A DNA stretch of 64,000 bases from Acetobacteraceae bacterium (GCA_947475245.1 CANJLW010000005.1:144574-208573); one strand, 5' to 3'. Shown: positions 26,759 to 35,636, counted from the first letter of the stretch. Made by a program: numbers and translations. The notes: generated by a model from the sequence alone, not told the origin.

Positions 26759-27559
26759 ATGGTCACGGGAACCACCGCAATCGTCGGCCTGATCGGCACG
26801 CCCATCCTGCAGGTCAAAATGCCGTCGCTGATGAACCCGTACTTCGCGGAACAGGGCCTGGATTGCGTGCTGATCCCGATGGATATCGGTCAGCACGCCA
26901 TCGAGTCGTTCGTCGCGACCGTACGCGGCTGGCACAACCTTCTCGGTATCGTCGTCACGGTGCCGTATAAGCAGGTGCTCGCCCCGTATATGGACGGGCT
27001 GACGGATCGGGCACGCCGCTTTTCCACCGTCAATGCGTTTCGCCGCGACAAGGACGGCACGTTGCACGGCGACATGTTCGATGGCGTCGGCTTCGTTAAC
27101 GCGCTGGATGCCAAGGGCGTAGGCCTCGCCGGAAAGCGCGCCGCGGTGATCGGGGCCGGCGGCGTCGCCAGCGCCATCACCAACTCGCTCTGCGAATCCG
27201 GCGTCTCCCGACTGCTCATTCAGGACATGGACACCGCGAAGCAGGACCGCCTGATCGCCACCCTGCGCGGCGCGTTCCCCGCGATCGAAATCCGCGCCGG
27301 CATTGAGTCGGTCCGCGACCTCGATCTTCTGGTCAACGGAACGCCGGTCGGCATGAACGACGACCCGCGCCTGCCGCTGTCGGCCGATCTTCTGGACACG
27401 CTGTCGCCGGACTGCTTCGTCGCCGATGTCGTCACCGCGCCTGCCATGACGCCGTTCCTGCGGCTTGCCCAGCAGCGCGGCTGCGCGATCCAGATCGGCA
27501 CCGACATGACGGCGCCGCAGATGCTGACGATCGCCCGCTTCCTGCGCGCCGCCCCCTGA
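26759..27559 (+). CDS. Shikimate dehydrogenase-like oxidoreductase (AroE family)
   Basis: A 266-residue two-domain NAD(P)-dependent enzyme. N-terminal substrate-binding features are GLIGTPILQVKMPSLMNPYF (in place of the classical SxSxxxHN) and GIVVTVPYK with the catalytic-type Lys. The Rossmann motif is AAVIGAGGVASAI and the later strand LDLLVNGTPVGMN. The classical serines of the SKS/SLSP motif are replaced (TPILQVKMP), so it may be a quinate/shikimate-dehydrogenase-like paralogue working on another hydroxyacid rather than the biosynthetic AroE. It sits between two ACAD genes, 4 bp after the first, which favours a catabolic role. Confidence 0.82.
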   Translation: MVTGTTAIVGLIGTPILQVKMPSLMNPYFAEQGLDCVLIPMDIGQHAIESFVATVRGWHNLLGIVVTVPYKQVLAPYMDGLTDRARRFSTVNAFRRDKDGTLHGDMFDGVGFVNALDAKGVGLAGKRAAVIGAGGVASAITNSLCESGVSRLLIQDMDTAKQDRLIATLRGAFPAIEIRAGIESVRDLDLLVNGTPVGMNDDPRLPLSADLLDTLSPDCFVADVVTAPAMTPFLRLAQQRGCAIQIGTDMTAPQMLTIARFLRAAP

Positions 27560-27594
27560 TCAAGCGTTTCGCCAACACCCAGGACGCATCCGAG

Positions 27595-28749
27595 ATGACC
27601 GACACAGACGACCTCGATGCCCTTTCCGACGACGCCTTTCGCCTGGTCGTGCGTCAGTGGATCGCCGAGAACTACCCGCCGGAAATCCGCAATCCGCTGA
27701 AGCGACTGCACTGGGAGGAAAGCAAAAGCTGGTACTTCAAGTTGGCCGAAAAAGGCTGGCTCTGTCCGGGCTGGCCGAAAGAGCACGGCGGCATGGGCCT
27801 CAGCACCGCTCGGCAGTTGATCATGCAGGACGAGTTCGAGCGGTACGGCTGTGCCCGTTTGATCGACCAGGGCGTGTTGATGATCGGCCCGCTGCTTCTC
27901 GCCCACGGTTCCGACGCGCAGCGGCGGGAGTTCCTGCCGAAAATCCTGACCGGCGAGCACATCTGGTGTCAGGGCTACAGTGAACCCAACGCCGGTTCCG
28001 ACCTTGCATCCCTGCGCACCCGCGCCGAACCGGACGGCGATCATTACGTCATCAACGGCCAGAAAATCTGGACCTCGATGGCGATGGACGCCAACATGAT
28101 CTACGTGCTGGCGCGCACGTCGAAAACCGGCAAGCAGCAGGAAGGCATCAGCTTCTTCCTTGTGCCGATGGACACGCCCGGCATTACCGTGCGTCCGCTG
28201 ATGACCCTCGACCTTAACGAGGAGTTCGCCGAAACCTTCTTTGACAACGTCCGCGTGCCCGCCGCCAATCTGGTCGGACTGCCGAACAAGGGCTGGAGCA
28301 TGGCCAAGGCCCTGCTGGGCTTCGAGCGCATCTATGTCGGCTCTCCCAAACAGGCGTCCTACGCACTGGCGCGGATGCGCGAACTGGCCGAACGCATGGG
28401 CGTGTGGGACGACGACGACGTCCGCGCCAAGCATGACCTCCATCGCATGGATATCGCCTCACTGGCGGACCTGTACGAAACCTACCTCGCTCAGGTCCGG
28501 CGCGGCGAAGTGCCCGGCCCCGACGTTTCGATGTTGAAGATCTTCCAGACCGAGCTTTATCAGCGCATCACCGAGACGATGCTGGATATCGCCGGAGAGC
28601 ACGGGGAAGCCATCGAACCGATGGAAGGCAACCGCGCGCTGAACCCCGCGGGCCTGTTTCTGCAAAGCCGGCCTTCGACGATCTATTCCGGGACCAACGA
28701 AATCCAGCGCAACATCCTGTCCAAGAACGTGCTGGAAATGCCGAGCTGA
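27595..28749 (+). CDS. Acyl-CoA dehydrogenase
   Basis: A full-length 384-residue ACAD that introduces an alpha-beta double bond into an acyl-CoA and reduces ETF. Features are GWPKEHGGMGLS, WCQGYSEPNAGSDLASLRT (FAD/substrate loop), VINGQKIWTSMA (WTS FAD-binding) and the C-terminal IYSGTNEIQRNILSKNVL. In medium-chain enzymes the catalytic Glu lies in YEGT; here the position is Ser, so the base may be at the alternative site used by long-chain/isovaleryl types or be supplied differently. With the smaller ACAD at 25693 it may form a heteromer. A hairpin terminator directly follows the stop. Confidence 0.92.
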   Translation: MTDTDDLDALSDDAFRLVVRQWIAENYPPEIRNPLKRLHWEESKSWYFKLAEKGWLCPGWPKEHGGMGLSTARQLIMQDEFERYGCARLIDQGVLMIGPLLLAHGSDAQRREFLPKILTGEHIWCQGYSEPNAGSDLASLRTRAEPDGDHYVINGQKIWTSMAMDANMIYVLARTSKTGKQQEGISFFLVPMDTPGITVRPLMTLDLNEEFAETFFDNVRVPAANLVGLPNKGWSMAKALLGFERIYVGSPKQASYALARMRELAERMGVWDDDDVRAKHDLHRMDIASLADLYETYLAQVRRGEVPGPDVSMLKIFQTELYQRITETMLDIAGEHGEAIEPMEGNRALNPAGLFLQSRPSTIYSGTNEIQRNILSKNVLEMPS

Positions 28750-28775
28750 CCGGCCTCTTTTGTTGAAGAGGCCGG
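28750..28775. terminator. Bidirectional terminator hairpin
   Basis: Perfect 10-bp arms ccggcctctt/aagaggccgg with loop ttgttg, starting at the base after the ACAD stop codon and lying between two convergent genes. It is symmetric enough to stop transcription from both sides. Confidence 0.75.
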
Positions 28776-28785
28776 TGCGCGGGGA

Positions 28786-29418
28786 TCAGGCGGCGCGGAC
28801 GTAGCGACGCGCGAGGATCCGCAGGTGATCGCGGAAATGCGGGCGCAGCTTCGCGGTCCAGGGCGTTTGCGCGGCCGTTTTCCACGCCTCTCCCATCGTC
28901 ACTTCGGGTGATTCGACGTGGTACAGCGCGGTATAGCGATGCGTGCCGGTCGTATCGCGGAACCGACGCGCGCAGATCGTGCCGGGCACCGCCGACAGCG
29001 CCGGAATATGCTCGTTATCGTACCAATCGTTGAATTCCGCGTCGTGCGCGGGATCGACGTTCATCGTGTTCACCAGCAGGCCGCCGGCGCCGGCCTTGGG
29101 CACGAAATCGCCGGGGGTCGTCTGTTCCCCGTCGAACCGCAGCAGGCGCTGCGCGATCCGGCCCATGCGCTTGGACCACACCGACAGGTTCTCGTAAGCG
29201 ATCGCCTTGTAGGGCGCGCTCTGCAACACCGCCAGGCTGTCGAGCTCGTACGTCGCCACCGCATGCTTCGGGTTGGCGACGCTGATCCAGCGCTCGCACA
29301 CGCCGAAGCCCGGCACGCGCTCCCGCTCCGGCACGTGTTCCAGATCGTACCAGTCGTGAAACTCGTCTTCCTGCGCCTTCGAAAAATCGAACGCGACGAT
29401 CAACGCCCCGTGTGCCAT
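28786..29418 (-). CDS. Tandem dimeric alpha-beta barrel protein (EthD-like repeats)
   Basis: A 210-residue soluble protein built from two similar halves. The first half has FDFSKAQEDEFHDWYDLEHVPER and the second MNVDPAHDAEFNDWYDNEHIPAL; the shared EFxDWYDxEHxP motif is typical of EthD/Dabb ferredoxin-like barrel proteins that fold as dimers, here as an internal duplication. Such proteins often assist catabolic monooxygenases or act as small isomerases; no function can be assigned. The start is ATG 29418, eight bases after ggagga; the track start at 29655 has no family sequence. It converges with the ACAD operon across the terminator at 28750. Confidence 0.75.
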   Translation of the reverse strand: MAHGALIVAFDFSKAQEDEFHDWYDLEHVPERERVPGFGVCERWISVANPKHAVATYELDSLAVLQSAPYKAIAYENLSVWSKRMGRIAQRLLRFDGEQTTPGDFVPKAGAGGLLVNTMNVDPAHDAEFNDWYDNEHIPALSAVPGTICARRFRDTTGTHRYTALYHVESPEVTMGEAWKTAAQTPWTAKLRPHFRDHLRILARRYVRAA

Positions 29419-29575
29419 CTGTTCCTCCATTGGGTACCGACCCCGATCCCCTGTTGCGGACCGGACGGTACATGCGTGGCGAGTATAGCCAACCCCCACG
29501 GCACGAACAGAGTCGCCTGGCGCGCCCGCTCCGCCTACAATGGCGTTAAGAACCCCCGACCGAGTCTCCCTGTCC

Positions 29576-29998
29576 ATGCTGCATCTGACCAAACTCGCCG
29601 TCGGCGTGCGCGACATCGACCATATCCGCGCGTTACAGGCCGAGCGGGCACGCACCAGCCCGCCGTTGCGGCACCGGACGCGTAATGCGCCGAGGCGTAA
29701 GGAAGAAGTGCTGGCCGGCGGGTCGATCTACTGGGTCATCGGAGGGGCCACGATCGCGCGGCAACGTATCCTCGACATCGTCGACGATCAGCGCGAGGAC
29801 AACTCCGCCTGCACCGGTCTGATCCTTGATCCCGAGATTGTGCCGGTCATCGGCCGCCCGACCAAACCGTTTCAGGGTTGGCGCTATCTGCAACCCGCCG
29901 ACGCGCCGCCCGACCTGCCGGCGATGGGCGCGGCCGACGGACTCGACTCCCTGCCCCATGCCCTGCGGCGAGAATTGCGCGCGCTCTGCCTGATCTGA
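29576..29998 (+). CDS. DUF1489 family protein
   Basis: A 140-residue alphaproteobacterial protein of unknown function. It begins MLHLTKLAVGVRDIDHIRALQ and contains GSIYWVIGGATIARQRILDI, GLILDPEIVPVIGRPTKPFQGWRYL and a PPDLPAMG motif before the helical C-terminus, which together identify DUF1489. There is no signal peptide or membrane segment. ATG 29576 rather than 29540 matches the family start. It lies 98 bp upstream of hpnE on the same strand; whether they share a transcript is unclear. Confidence 0.85.
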   Translation: MLHLTKLAVGVRDIDHIRALQAERARTSPPLRHRTRNAPRRKEEVLAGGSIYWVIGGATIARQRILDIVDDQREDNSACTGLILDPEIVPVIGRPTKPFQGWRYLQPADAPPDLPAMGAADGLDSLPHALRRELRALCLI

Positions 29999-30096
29999 TC
30001 CAGGCGGGATCCAGTCATCGTAAGATTACATTTGCAACAAACATGCAAGCCTCTGTTGCGCGGTGCCCATGATCCGGTGCAAGTGACTCTCGCATC

Positions 30097-31359
30097 ATGA
30101 GCCACGTTCACATCATCGGCGCCGGTCTCGCCGGTCTGTCCGCCGCCATTGAGCTGACGGATGCGGGACGCCAGGTCACATTGTATGAGACCGGACCCGC
30201 CGCCGGCGGGCGCTGCCGTTCGTACTTCGACAAGGAACTCGACCTTACCATCGACAACGGCAACCATCTGCTGCTGTCGGGCAATCGGTCCGCCTTCGCC
30301 TATATCCGCAAGATCGGCGCGCTCGACCTTATGGCCGGGCCCAATCGACCGCTGTTCCCCTTCGCCGACCTGAAGACCGGAGAGCGCTGGTCCGTACGCC
30401 CCAACAAGGGCCGCATCCCCTGGTGGGTGTTCAGTAAAGCCCGCCGCGTGCCCGGCACCAAGCTGTCGGATTACCGCGAACTCGCGGCTATTGCCCGGAT
30501 CAAGGACGACACCGTCGTCGGCGAAAGCATGCGCCGCGGCCGTCTCTACTGGAAGCTGCTCGAACCCCTGTCCATCGCCGCGCTCAACACGCGCCCGCAG
30601 GCCGGTCTTGCCCGTCTCCTCGGTGCCGTCATGCGCGAGACCCTGTTGCGCGGCGGCAAGGCGTGCATCCCCAGCTTCCCCGCCGAAGGCTTGTCGGAGG
30701 CGCTGATCGATCCGGCCATCAAGCTGCTGACGGAGCGCGGGGCAACCGTCCATTTCAACCGCCGCGTCTCCGCCCTGACCCTGTCCAACGACCGCGTCAA
30801 CGCCATCCATACCGGCGACACCGCCATCCCCATTCCCGCCGGCGACAGCGTCGTGCTCGCCGTGCCGCCCTGGGTCGCCGCCGATCTGCTGCCCGGCCTG
30901 GTCGCGCCCGACGCGTTCGAGGCCATCGTCAACCTCCACTTCAAGATCGACGTGGTGCCGGAGGGCGATGTCGCGGAAACCGGCTTTCTGGGCGTCATCG
31001 ACGGCACGGCGGAGTGGATCTTCATCAAGCCGGGCTATGTCTCCATCACCATCAGCGCCGCCAACGGCATCGTCGACGACCCGTCGCGGGCGATTGCCGC
31101 GACCGTCTGGCCCAATGTGCGCGCCGCGCTGAACCTGCCGGGCTCCCCGGACGCGGCCCTGCCGCCGTTTCGTGTCATCAAGGAAAAGCGCGCGACCTTC
31201 GCCGCCACCGCGGTGCAGGAACTGCGCCGTCCGCCGGCGCGCACGGACTGGCTGAACCTTGCCTTGGCCGGGGATTGGACACGCACCGGCTTGCCCGCGA
31301 CGATCGAAGGTGCGATCAGGTCCGGAGTAACCGCCGCGAAGGCGATCCTTTCCGCCTGA
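30097..31359 (+). CDS. hpnE: Hydroxysqualene dehydroxylase HpnE
   Basis: A 420-residue FAD-dependent amine-oxidase-like enzyme that reduces hydroxysqualene to squalene in the HpnC/D/E route. The dinucleotide motif HIIGAGLAGLSAAIELTDAG is at the N-terminus with the following TLYETGPAAGGRCRSY. DNGNHLLLSGN, PWWVFS and the C-terminal NLALAGDWTRTGLPATIEGAIRSG (FAD closure) match the family. The squalene-hopene cyclase gene starts 23 bp downstream, which fixes the identity. hpnC and hpnD are not in the window and must lie elsewhere. Confidence 0.93.
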   Translation: MSHVHIIGAGLAGLSAAIELTDAGRQVTLYETGPAAGGRCRSYFDKELDLTIDNGNHLLLSGNRSAFAYIRKIGALDLMAGPNRPLFPFADLKTGERWSVRPNKGRIPWWVFSKARRVPGTKLSDYRELAAIARIKDDTVVGESMRRGRLYWKLLEPLSIAALNTRPQAGLARLLGAVMRETLLRGGKACIPSFPAEGLSEALIDPAIKLLTERGATVHFNRRVSALTLSNDRVNAIHTGDTAIPIPAGDSVVLAVPPWVAADLLPGLVAPDAFEAIVNLHFKIDVVPEGDVAETGFLGVIDGTAEWIFIKPGYVSITISAANGIVDDPSRAIAATVWPNVRAALNLPGSPDAALPPFRVIKEKRATFAATAVQELRRPPARTDWLNLALAGDWTRTGLPATIEGAIRSGVTAAKAILSA

Positions 31360-31382
31360 CGCGACGCACACGATCGACGGAC

Positions 31383-33323
31383 ATGAACGCAAACGCCTCT
31401 CTCGCCCCCGCTTTCGCCGATGAAGTCCTGCAACGCTCCGTCACCGCCGCGGCCGACGCGCTGACGCGCCTGCGCAAGCCGGACGGTCATTGGGTGTTCG
31501 AACTCGAAGCCGACGCCACGATCCCCGCCGAATACGTCCTGCTCGAACACTTCCTCGACCGTATCGACGCGCCGTTGCAGGCGAAGATCGGCGTCTATCT
31601 GCGCTCCATCCAGGGGGAGCACGGGGGCTGGCCGCTGTTCCATGACGGGGCGTTCAACCTGTCGGCCACCGTCAAGGCCTACTTCGCGCTGAAGGCGATC
31701 GGCGACGATCCGGACGCGCCGCATATGCGCAGGGCGCGCGAGGCAACGCTCGCGGCCGGCGGGGCGGAACGGGCCAACGTCTTCACCCGTGCCCAACTCG
31801 CCTTGTTCGGCCAGGTCCCCTGGCGCGCGGTGCCGGTCATGCCGATCGAGATCATGCACCTGCCGCTATGGTTTCCGTTCCACCTGTCCAAGGTTTCGTA
31901 CTGGTCGCGCACCGTCATCGTTCCGCTGCTGGTGCTGATGGCGAAGCGCCCGATTGCCCGCAATCCCCGCAACATCCGCATCGACGAGTTGTTCCGCACC
32001 CCGCCGGATCAGGTGCGCGACTACATCCGCGGCCCCTTCCCGTCGGCCTGGGGCCGGTTCTTCAAGGTCGTCGATTCCGTCCTGCGCCGCCTTGAACCCC
32101 TGTTCCCCGCCCGCGCCCGCCAAAGCGCCGTCGACAAGGCCGTGGCCTTCGTCGGCGAACGCCTGAACGGGGATGACGGTCTGGGCGGCATTTACCCCGC
32201 CATCGCCAACAGCGTCATGATGTACGACGTGTTGGGCCATGCCCCCGACCACCCCGACGCCGCCATCGCCTGGGCCGCCGTGCGCAAGCTGTTGGTCGTG
32301 ACGGAGGACCGCGCCTATTGCCAGCCCTGCCTGTCCCCGGTCTGGGACACCGGCCTCGCCGGGCATGCGATGGCGGAGGCCGGGGTCGATGTCGCCGAAC
32401 CCTGCGCCTGGCTGATGGGCAAGCACGTGACCGAGCGCTCGGGAGACTGGGCCGTGCGCCGCCCCGACCTGCGTCCGGGCGGCTGGGCGTTCCAGTACGA
32501 GAACCCGCACTACCCGGACGTGGACGACACCGCCGTCGTCGGTATGTTATTACACCGTAATGGAGACCCCGCCCACGCCGACGCGATCGCCCGCGCGCGC
32601 GAATGGATCGTCGGCATGCAATCGTCCGGCGGCGGCAGGCTCGACGGCGGTTGGGGCGCGTTCGAGCCTGAAAACACGCACCTTTATCTGAACCACATCC
32701 CCTTTGCCGACCACGGCGCGTTGTTGGATCCACCGACCTCGGATGTTACCGCCCGCTGCGTGTCGTTCCTTGCGCAGATCGGCATGGCGGCGGACGACCC
32801 GGTGATGGCGCGCGCGCTGGCCTTCCTGCGGCGGGAGCAGGAACCCACCGGTGCGTGGTTCGGCCGTTGGGGCACGAATTATATCTACGGCACCTGGTCT
32901 GTGCTGTGCGCGTTGAACGCCGTCGGCGTCCCCCCCACCGACCCCGCGGTGGCGCGCGCGGTGGCGTGGCTGGCATCGGTGCAGCGCCCCGACGGCGGTT
33001 GGGGCGAGGACGAGGAATCCTACGCCGACGCTCCGCCGGGAGAGTACAAGGTCAGCACGCCGAGCCAGACGGCTTGGGCTGTTTTGGGGCTGATGGCGGC
33101 GGGGGCGGCGGATCACCCGGCCGTCGCGCGCGGCATCGCCTGGCTGACCGGCCGGCAGCGCCCGGACGGGGAATGGATCGAGAAGCCTTACACCGCCGTT
33201 GGGTTCCCCAAGGTTTTCTACCTGCGTTACCACGGGTATCGGCTGTATTTCCCTCTGCTGGCCGTGGCGCGCTATCGGAACCTGATGCGCGGCAACACGA
33301 AGGCGGTCGGCTACGGGTTCTGA
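31383..33323 (+). CDS. shc: Squalene-hopene cyclase
   Basis: A 646-residue monotopic membrane triterpene cyclase making hopene from squalene, the committed step to hopanoids. The catalytic acid motif is PDVDDTAVVGM near residue 380 (DxDD). Several QW repeats are visible, such as QSSGGGRLDGGWG, QEPTGAWFGRWG, QRPDGGWGEDEESY and QRPDGEW, and LRYHGYRLYFPLLA closes the protein. The track ORF starts inside hpnE; ATG 31383 gives the family N-terminus (residues 1-40 then LRKPDGHWVFELEAD). It is co-directional with hpnE. The 3' flank is the tandem-repeat array. Confidence 0.96.
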   Translation: MNANASLAPAFADEVLQRSVTAAADALTRLRKPDGHWVFELEADATIPAEYVLLEHFLDRIDAPLQAKIGVYLRSIQGEHGGWPLFHDGAFNLSATVKAYFALKAIGDDPDAPHMRRAREATLAAGGAERANVFTRAQLALFGQVPWRAVPVMPIEIMHLPLWFPFHLSKVSYWSRTVIVPLLVLMAKRPIARNPRNIRIDELFRTPPDQVRDYIRGPFPSAWGRFFKVVDSVLRRLEPLFPARARQSAVDKAVAFVGERLNGDDGLGGIYPAIANSVMMYDVLGHAPDHPDAAIAWAAVRKLLVVTEDRAYCQPCLSPVWDTGLAGHAMAEAGVDVAEPCAWLMGKHVTERSGDWAVRRPDLRPGGWAFQYENPHYPDVDDTAVVGMLLHRNGDPAHADAIARAREWIVGMQSSGGGRLDGGWGAFEPENTHLYLNHIPFADHGALLDPPTSDVTARCVSFLAQIGMAADDPVMARALAFLRREQEPTGAWFGRWGTNYIYGTWSVLCALNAVGVPPTDPAVARAVAWLASVQRPDGGWGEDEESYADAPPGEYKVSTPSQTAWAVLGLMAAGAADHPAVARGIAWLTGRQRPDGEWIEKPYTAVGFPKVFYLRYHGYRLYFPLLAVARYRNLMRGNTKAVGYGF

Positions 33324-33404
33324 GCCGGTAGGCTCTGATGGCGGCGGTTGGGCGGGTGTGCCGAAGGCTTGGCCGGTCATGGGCGATCGTTCCCGCGGTT
33401 TGGT

Positions 33405-34600
33405 CGGGTTCTCAGGGCGCAAGGGGTTTTTCCGTCGGATTGGTGGGCGAGCGCTTGGCTCCGTGGAACTTCGGTGCGCCCCAAAGCGCCTGCGTTCGGC
33501 ACCGGGCGGCGGGGTGTTCTCTGGCTGCATGGGGTCTTTGTTGTCGGATTTCCTGGCCGCGCGGCTCCGGCGGGGGCGGGTTGGGCGACATTGTTTGTTG
33601 GGGCGTTGCACGGAGTGGGCGCGGCGTTTCTCGGAGCCTGCTGGGCGGGCAGCGGTGCGCTCAGGGTGCATGGGGTGCTTCCGTCGGATTGGTGGGCGAG
33701 CGCTTGGTTCCGTGGAACTCCGTGTGAACACCGTGTAACTCCCAGCAAACCAAAGCACCTGCGTTCGCCACCGGGCGGTGGGGTGTTCTCTGGGCGTATG
33801 GGGGGTCTTTGTTGTCGGGTTTCCTGTCCACGCGGCTCCGGCGGGGGTGGGTTGGGTGACATTGTTTGCTGGGGAGTTGCACGGAGTGGGCGCGGAGTTT
33901 CTCGGAGCCTGCTGGGCGGGCGGCGGTGCGCTCAGGGTGCATGGGGTGCTTCCGTCGGATTGTTGGGCAATCGCTTGCCTCCGTGGAACTTCGGTGCGCC
34001 CCGAAGCGCCTGCGTTCGGCACCGGGCGTTGGGGTGTTCTCTGGGCGTATGGGGTCTTTGTTGTCGGATTTCCGATCCACGCGGCTCCGGCGGGGGCGGG
34101 TTGGGCGACATTGGTTGCTGGGGAGTTGCTCGGAGTTGGCGCGGCGTTTCTCGGAGCCTGCTGGACACGCAGAGGTGCGCTCAGGGTGCATGGGGTGCTT
34201 CCGTCGGATTGGTGGGTGAGCGCTTGGCTCCGCGGAACTCCGTGTGAACACCGTGTAACTCCCAGCAATCCAAAGCGCCTGCGTTTGGCACCGGGCGGTG
34301 GGGTGTTCTCTGGGTGCATGGGGTCTTTGTTGTCGGATTTCCTGGCCACGCGGCTCCGGCGGGGGCGGGTTGGGCGACATTGTTTGCTGGGGAGTTCCAC
34401 GGAGTGGGCGCGGAGTTTCTCGGAGCCTGCTGGACGGGCAGCGGTGCGCTCAGGGTGCATGGGGTGCTTCCGTCGGATTCGTGTTCCGCGCGGGGGTGAG
34501 CGCTTGGCTCCGCGGAATGCCGAGCAAACAGGGTGCGACGCCGCGCATGGCGAAGCGCCTGCGCTCGGTATCGGGCGCTGGGGTGTTGCCTCGGGTCCGA
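33405..34600. repeat. Tandem repeat array, alternating 249/270-bp units (ABAB)
   Basis: Five copies of a conserved block (ctcagggtgcatggggtg, then ttccgtcggattggtggg) start at 33411, 33660, 33931, 34180 and 34449, giving spacings of 249, 271, 249 and 269. Short units contain ggaacttcggtgcgcccc; long units instead have ggaactccgtgtgaacaccg plus about 20 extra bases, and the two kinds alternate, so a ~520-bp dimer appears to have been duplicated. The fifth unit is degenerate and fades out by about 34600. The plus strand is G/T-rich. Unit lengths are not all multiples of three, so the long ORFs across it change frame relative to the repeat and are unlikely to be genes. Function unknown. Confidence 0.9.
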
Positions 34601-34984
34601 AAGCCGCGCGCTCCGTGGGTTGGGTGGCGGCGCGGCTGGGGCCTCGGCTTTGGCGGTTCCTCTGGGCGCATAGGGTCTTGTCGCGCGATCCGGCCTCGGG
34701 CGCGGGACTGGCGGCGGCGCATGCCCAGCCGTCGCTTGCCGGCTGTCGCGGTGTAACGGGGGACGCTGAGTCCTGTGTCGATCTACGGCCATCCGACCGT
34801 ACTACGCATTTCCGGACTCCGCGCCAATCGTAACGTGCGGGTCGGCGCCGCCTTGTCGCGCGGTTCGGGCGGGAAGCCCGATGCGATCGCCTCCCGTTGC
34901 TCTTTTCCCCGGTCGGGAAGCATGGTCAATTCCCTGCCCCGACGGGTGCTCGGCCTGAGACGCCCAGGGTAAGGAGAAAACACC
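34601..34984. other. Intergenic region after the repeat array
   Basis: No gene supported. The first 100 bases still carry faint echoes of the repeat (cctctgggcgcatagggtct near 34668). The rest is ordinary high-GC spacer leading to an RBS (aaggag) for the VOC gene at 34985. Confidence 0.5.
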
Positions 34985-35362
34985 ATGTACAGCCATCTCA
35001 CGATCGGGAGCAACGATATCCCCCGGTCCAAAGCCTTCTACGACGCCCTGATGGCCACGTTGGGCGGCAAGCCCGGCACCGTCGATCAGCGCGGCTGGGT
35101 CATCTATTCGCATAATGGGGGGCTGCTGATCGTACTGCCGCCGATCGACGGCAAGCCGGCCACGCATGCCAATGGCGGCACCATCGGCTTTAAGATGGAC
35201 AGCGCGGAACAGACCAAGGCGTGGCACGACGCGGGCGTCGCCAATGGCGGCACTTCGATCGAGGAACCGCCGGGCGTGCGCCCCAGCGGCCTGTTCCTGG
35301 CCTATCTGCGCGATCCCGACGGCAACAAGCTGTGCGGCCTGTATCGCGCGCCGAAGGCCTGA
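34985..35362 (+). CDS. VOC-superfamily (glyoxalase-like) protein
   Basis: A 125-residue vicinal-oxygen-chelate fold protein. It begins MYSHLTIGSNDIPRSKAFYDALMATLG, has GGTIGFKMDSAEQTKAWHDAGVANGG, and ends YLRDPDGNKLCGLYRAPK, the paired beta-alpha-beta-beta-beta modules of the family. A strong RBS (aaggagaaaacacc) precedes the ATG. Relatives are metal-dependent lyases, dioxygenases or resistance proteins; the specific role is unknown. Its stop abuts the end of the truncated avd ORF on the other strand, and a hairpin follows within ten bases. Confidence 0.88.
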   Translation: MYSHLTIGSNDIPRSKAFYDALMATLGGKPGTVDQRGWVIYSHNGGLLIVLPPIDGKPATHANGGTIGFKMDSAEQTKAWHDAGVANGGTSIEEPPGVRPSGLFLAYLRDPDGNKLCGLYRAPKA

Positions 35363-35617
35363 TCAGACTGCGTCAGGGCTGCCGGTTACGGCGGCCCTGA
35401 TTGGCGGGCCGCCTTGCGTGCAGGTGGCCGCGATCAGCGCATCCATCACATCCAACGCCGTCGTTTGGATCCGGTCGCCCAGTGTGAAGCGATGCCCACG
35501 TGGGAATCGTTCGATCTTAGGTGTCAGCCACGCCAGAAATTCGAACATCAGTTCCAAGGCCGGCCCGGTCTGCCGCGCGTTGTCCGCCCTGTGGGTTGTG
35601 TCTACCGAGTCGCTCAT
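35363..35617 (-). pseudogene. avd: Truncated DGR accessory gene avd (four-helix-bundle protein)
   Basis: An 84-residue ORF. Residues about 20-70 (ALELMFEFLAWLTPKIERFP, then GHRFTLGDRIQTTALDVMDA) match the first two helices of the bAvd-like four-helix bundle that binds the DGR reverse transcriptase. Family members run about 115-125 residues. Here the sequence breaks off after LIAATCTQ and continues into GGPPIRAAVTGSPDAV, which is encoded by the VOC gene's terminator hairpin. Helices 3-4 are therefore missing and the gene looks broken by a deletion at about 35400-35410. It sits 99 bp after the DGR-type target gene, the usual order target-avd-TR-RT. An intact short protein of another four-helix-bundle family is the alternative. 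Confidence 0.65.
35373..35400. terminator. Strong hairpin at convergent ends of VOC gene and avd remnant
   Basis: tcagggctgccg and cggcggccctga form a 12-bp stem (one G-T pair) around the loop gtta, ten bases after the VOC stop codon. It lies inside the 3' end of the avd remnant ORF, which supports the view that the ORF's tail is not original coding sequence. Confidence 0.75.
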
Positions 35618-35636
35618 GCGCTATATATAGCAAAAT

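Noticed and set aside
32550-34460. 636-residue minus-strand ORF (Pro/Arg-rich) across shc and the repeat array
   Set aside because: It overlaps the well-supported shc gene and its repeats do not keep frame with the 249/270-bp units; a high-GC shadow.
33405-34600. CRISPR array
   Set aside because: Repeat units are ~250 bp and contiguous, with no short repeat/spacer alternation and no cas genes.
33348-34833. 299- and 351-residue plus-strand ORFs in the repeat array
   Set aside because: Gly/Trp/Cys-rich translations that change repeat frame from unit to unit; no RBS and no family similarity.
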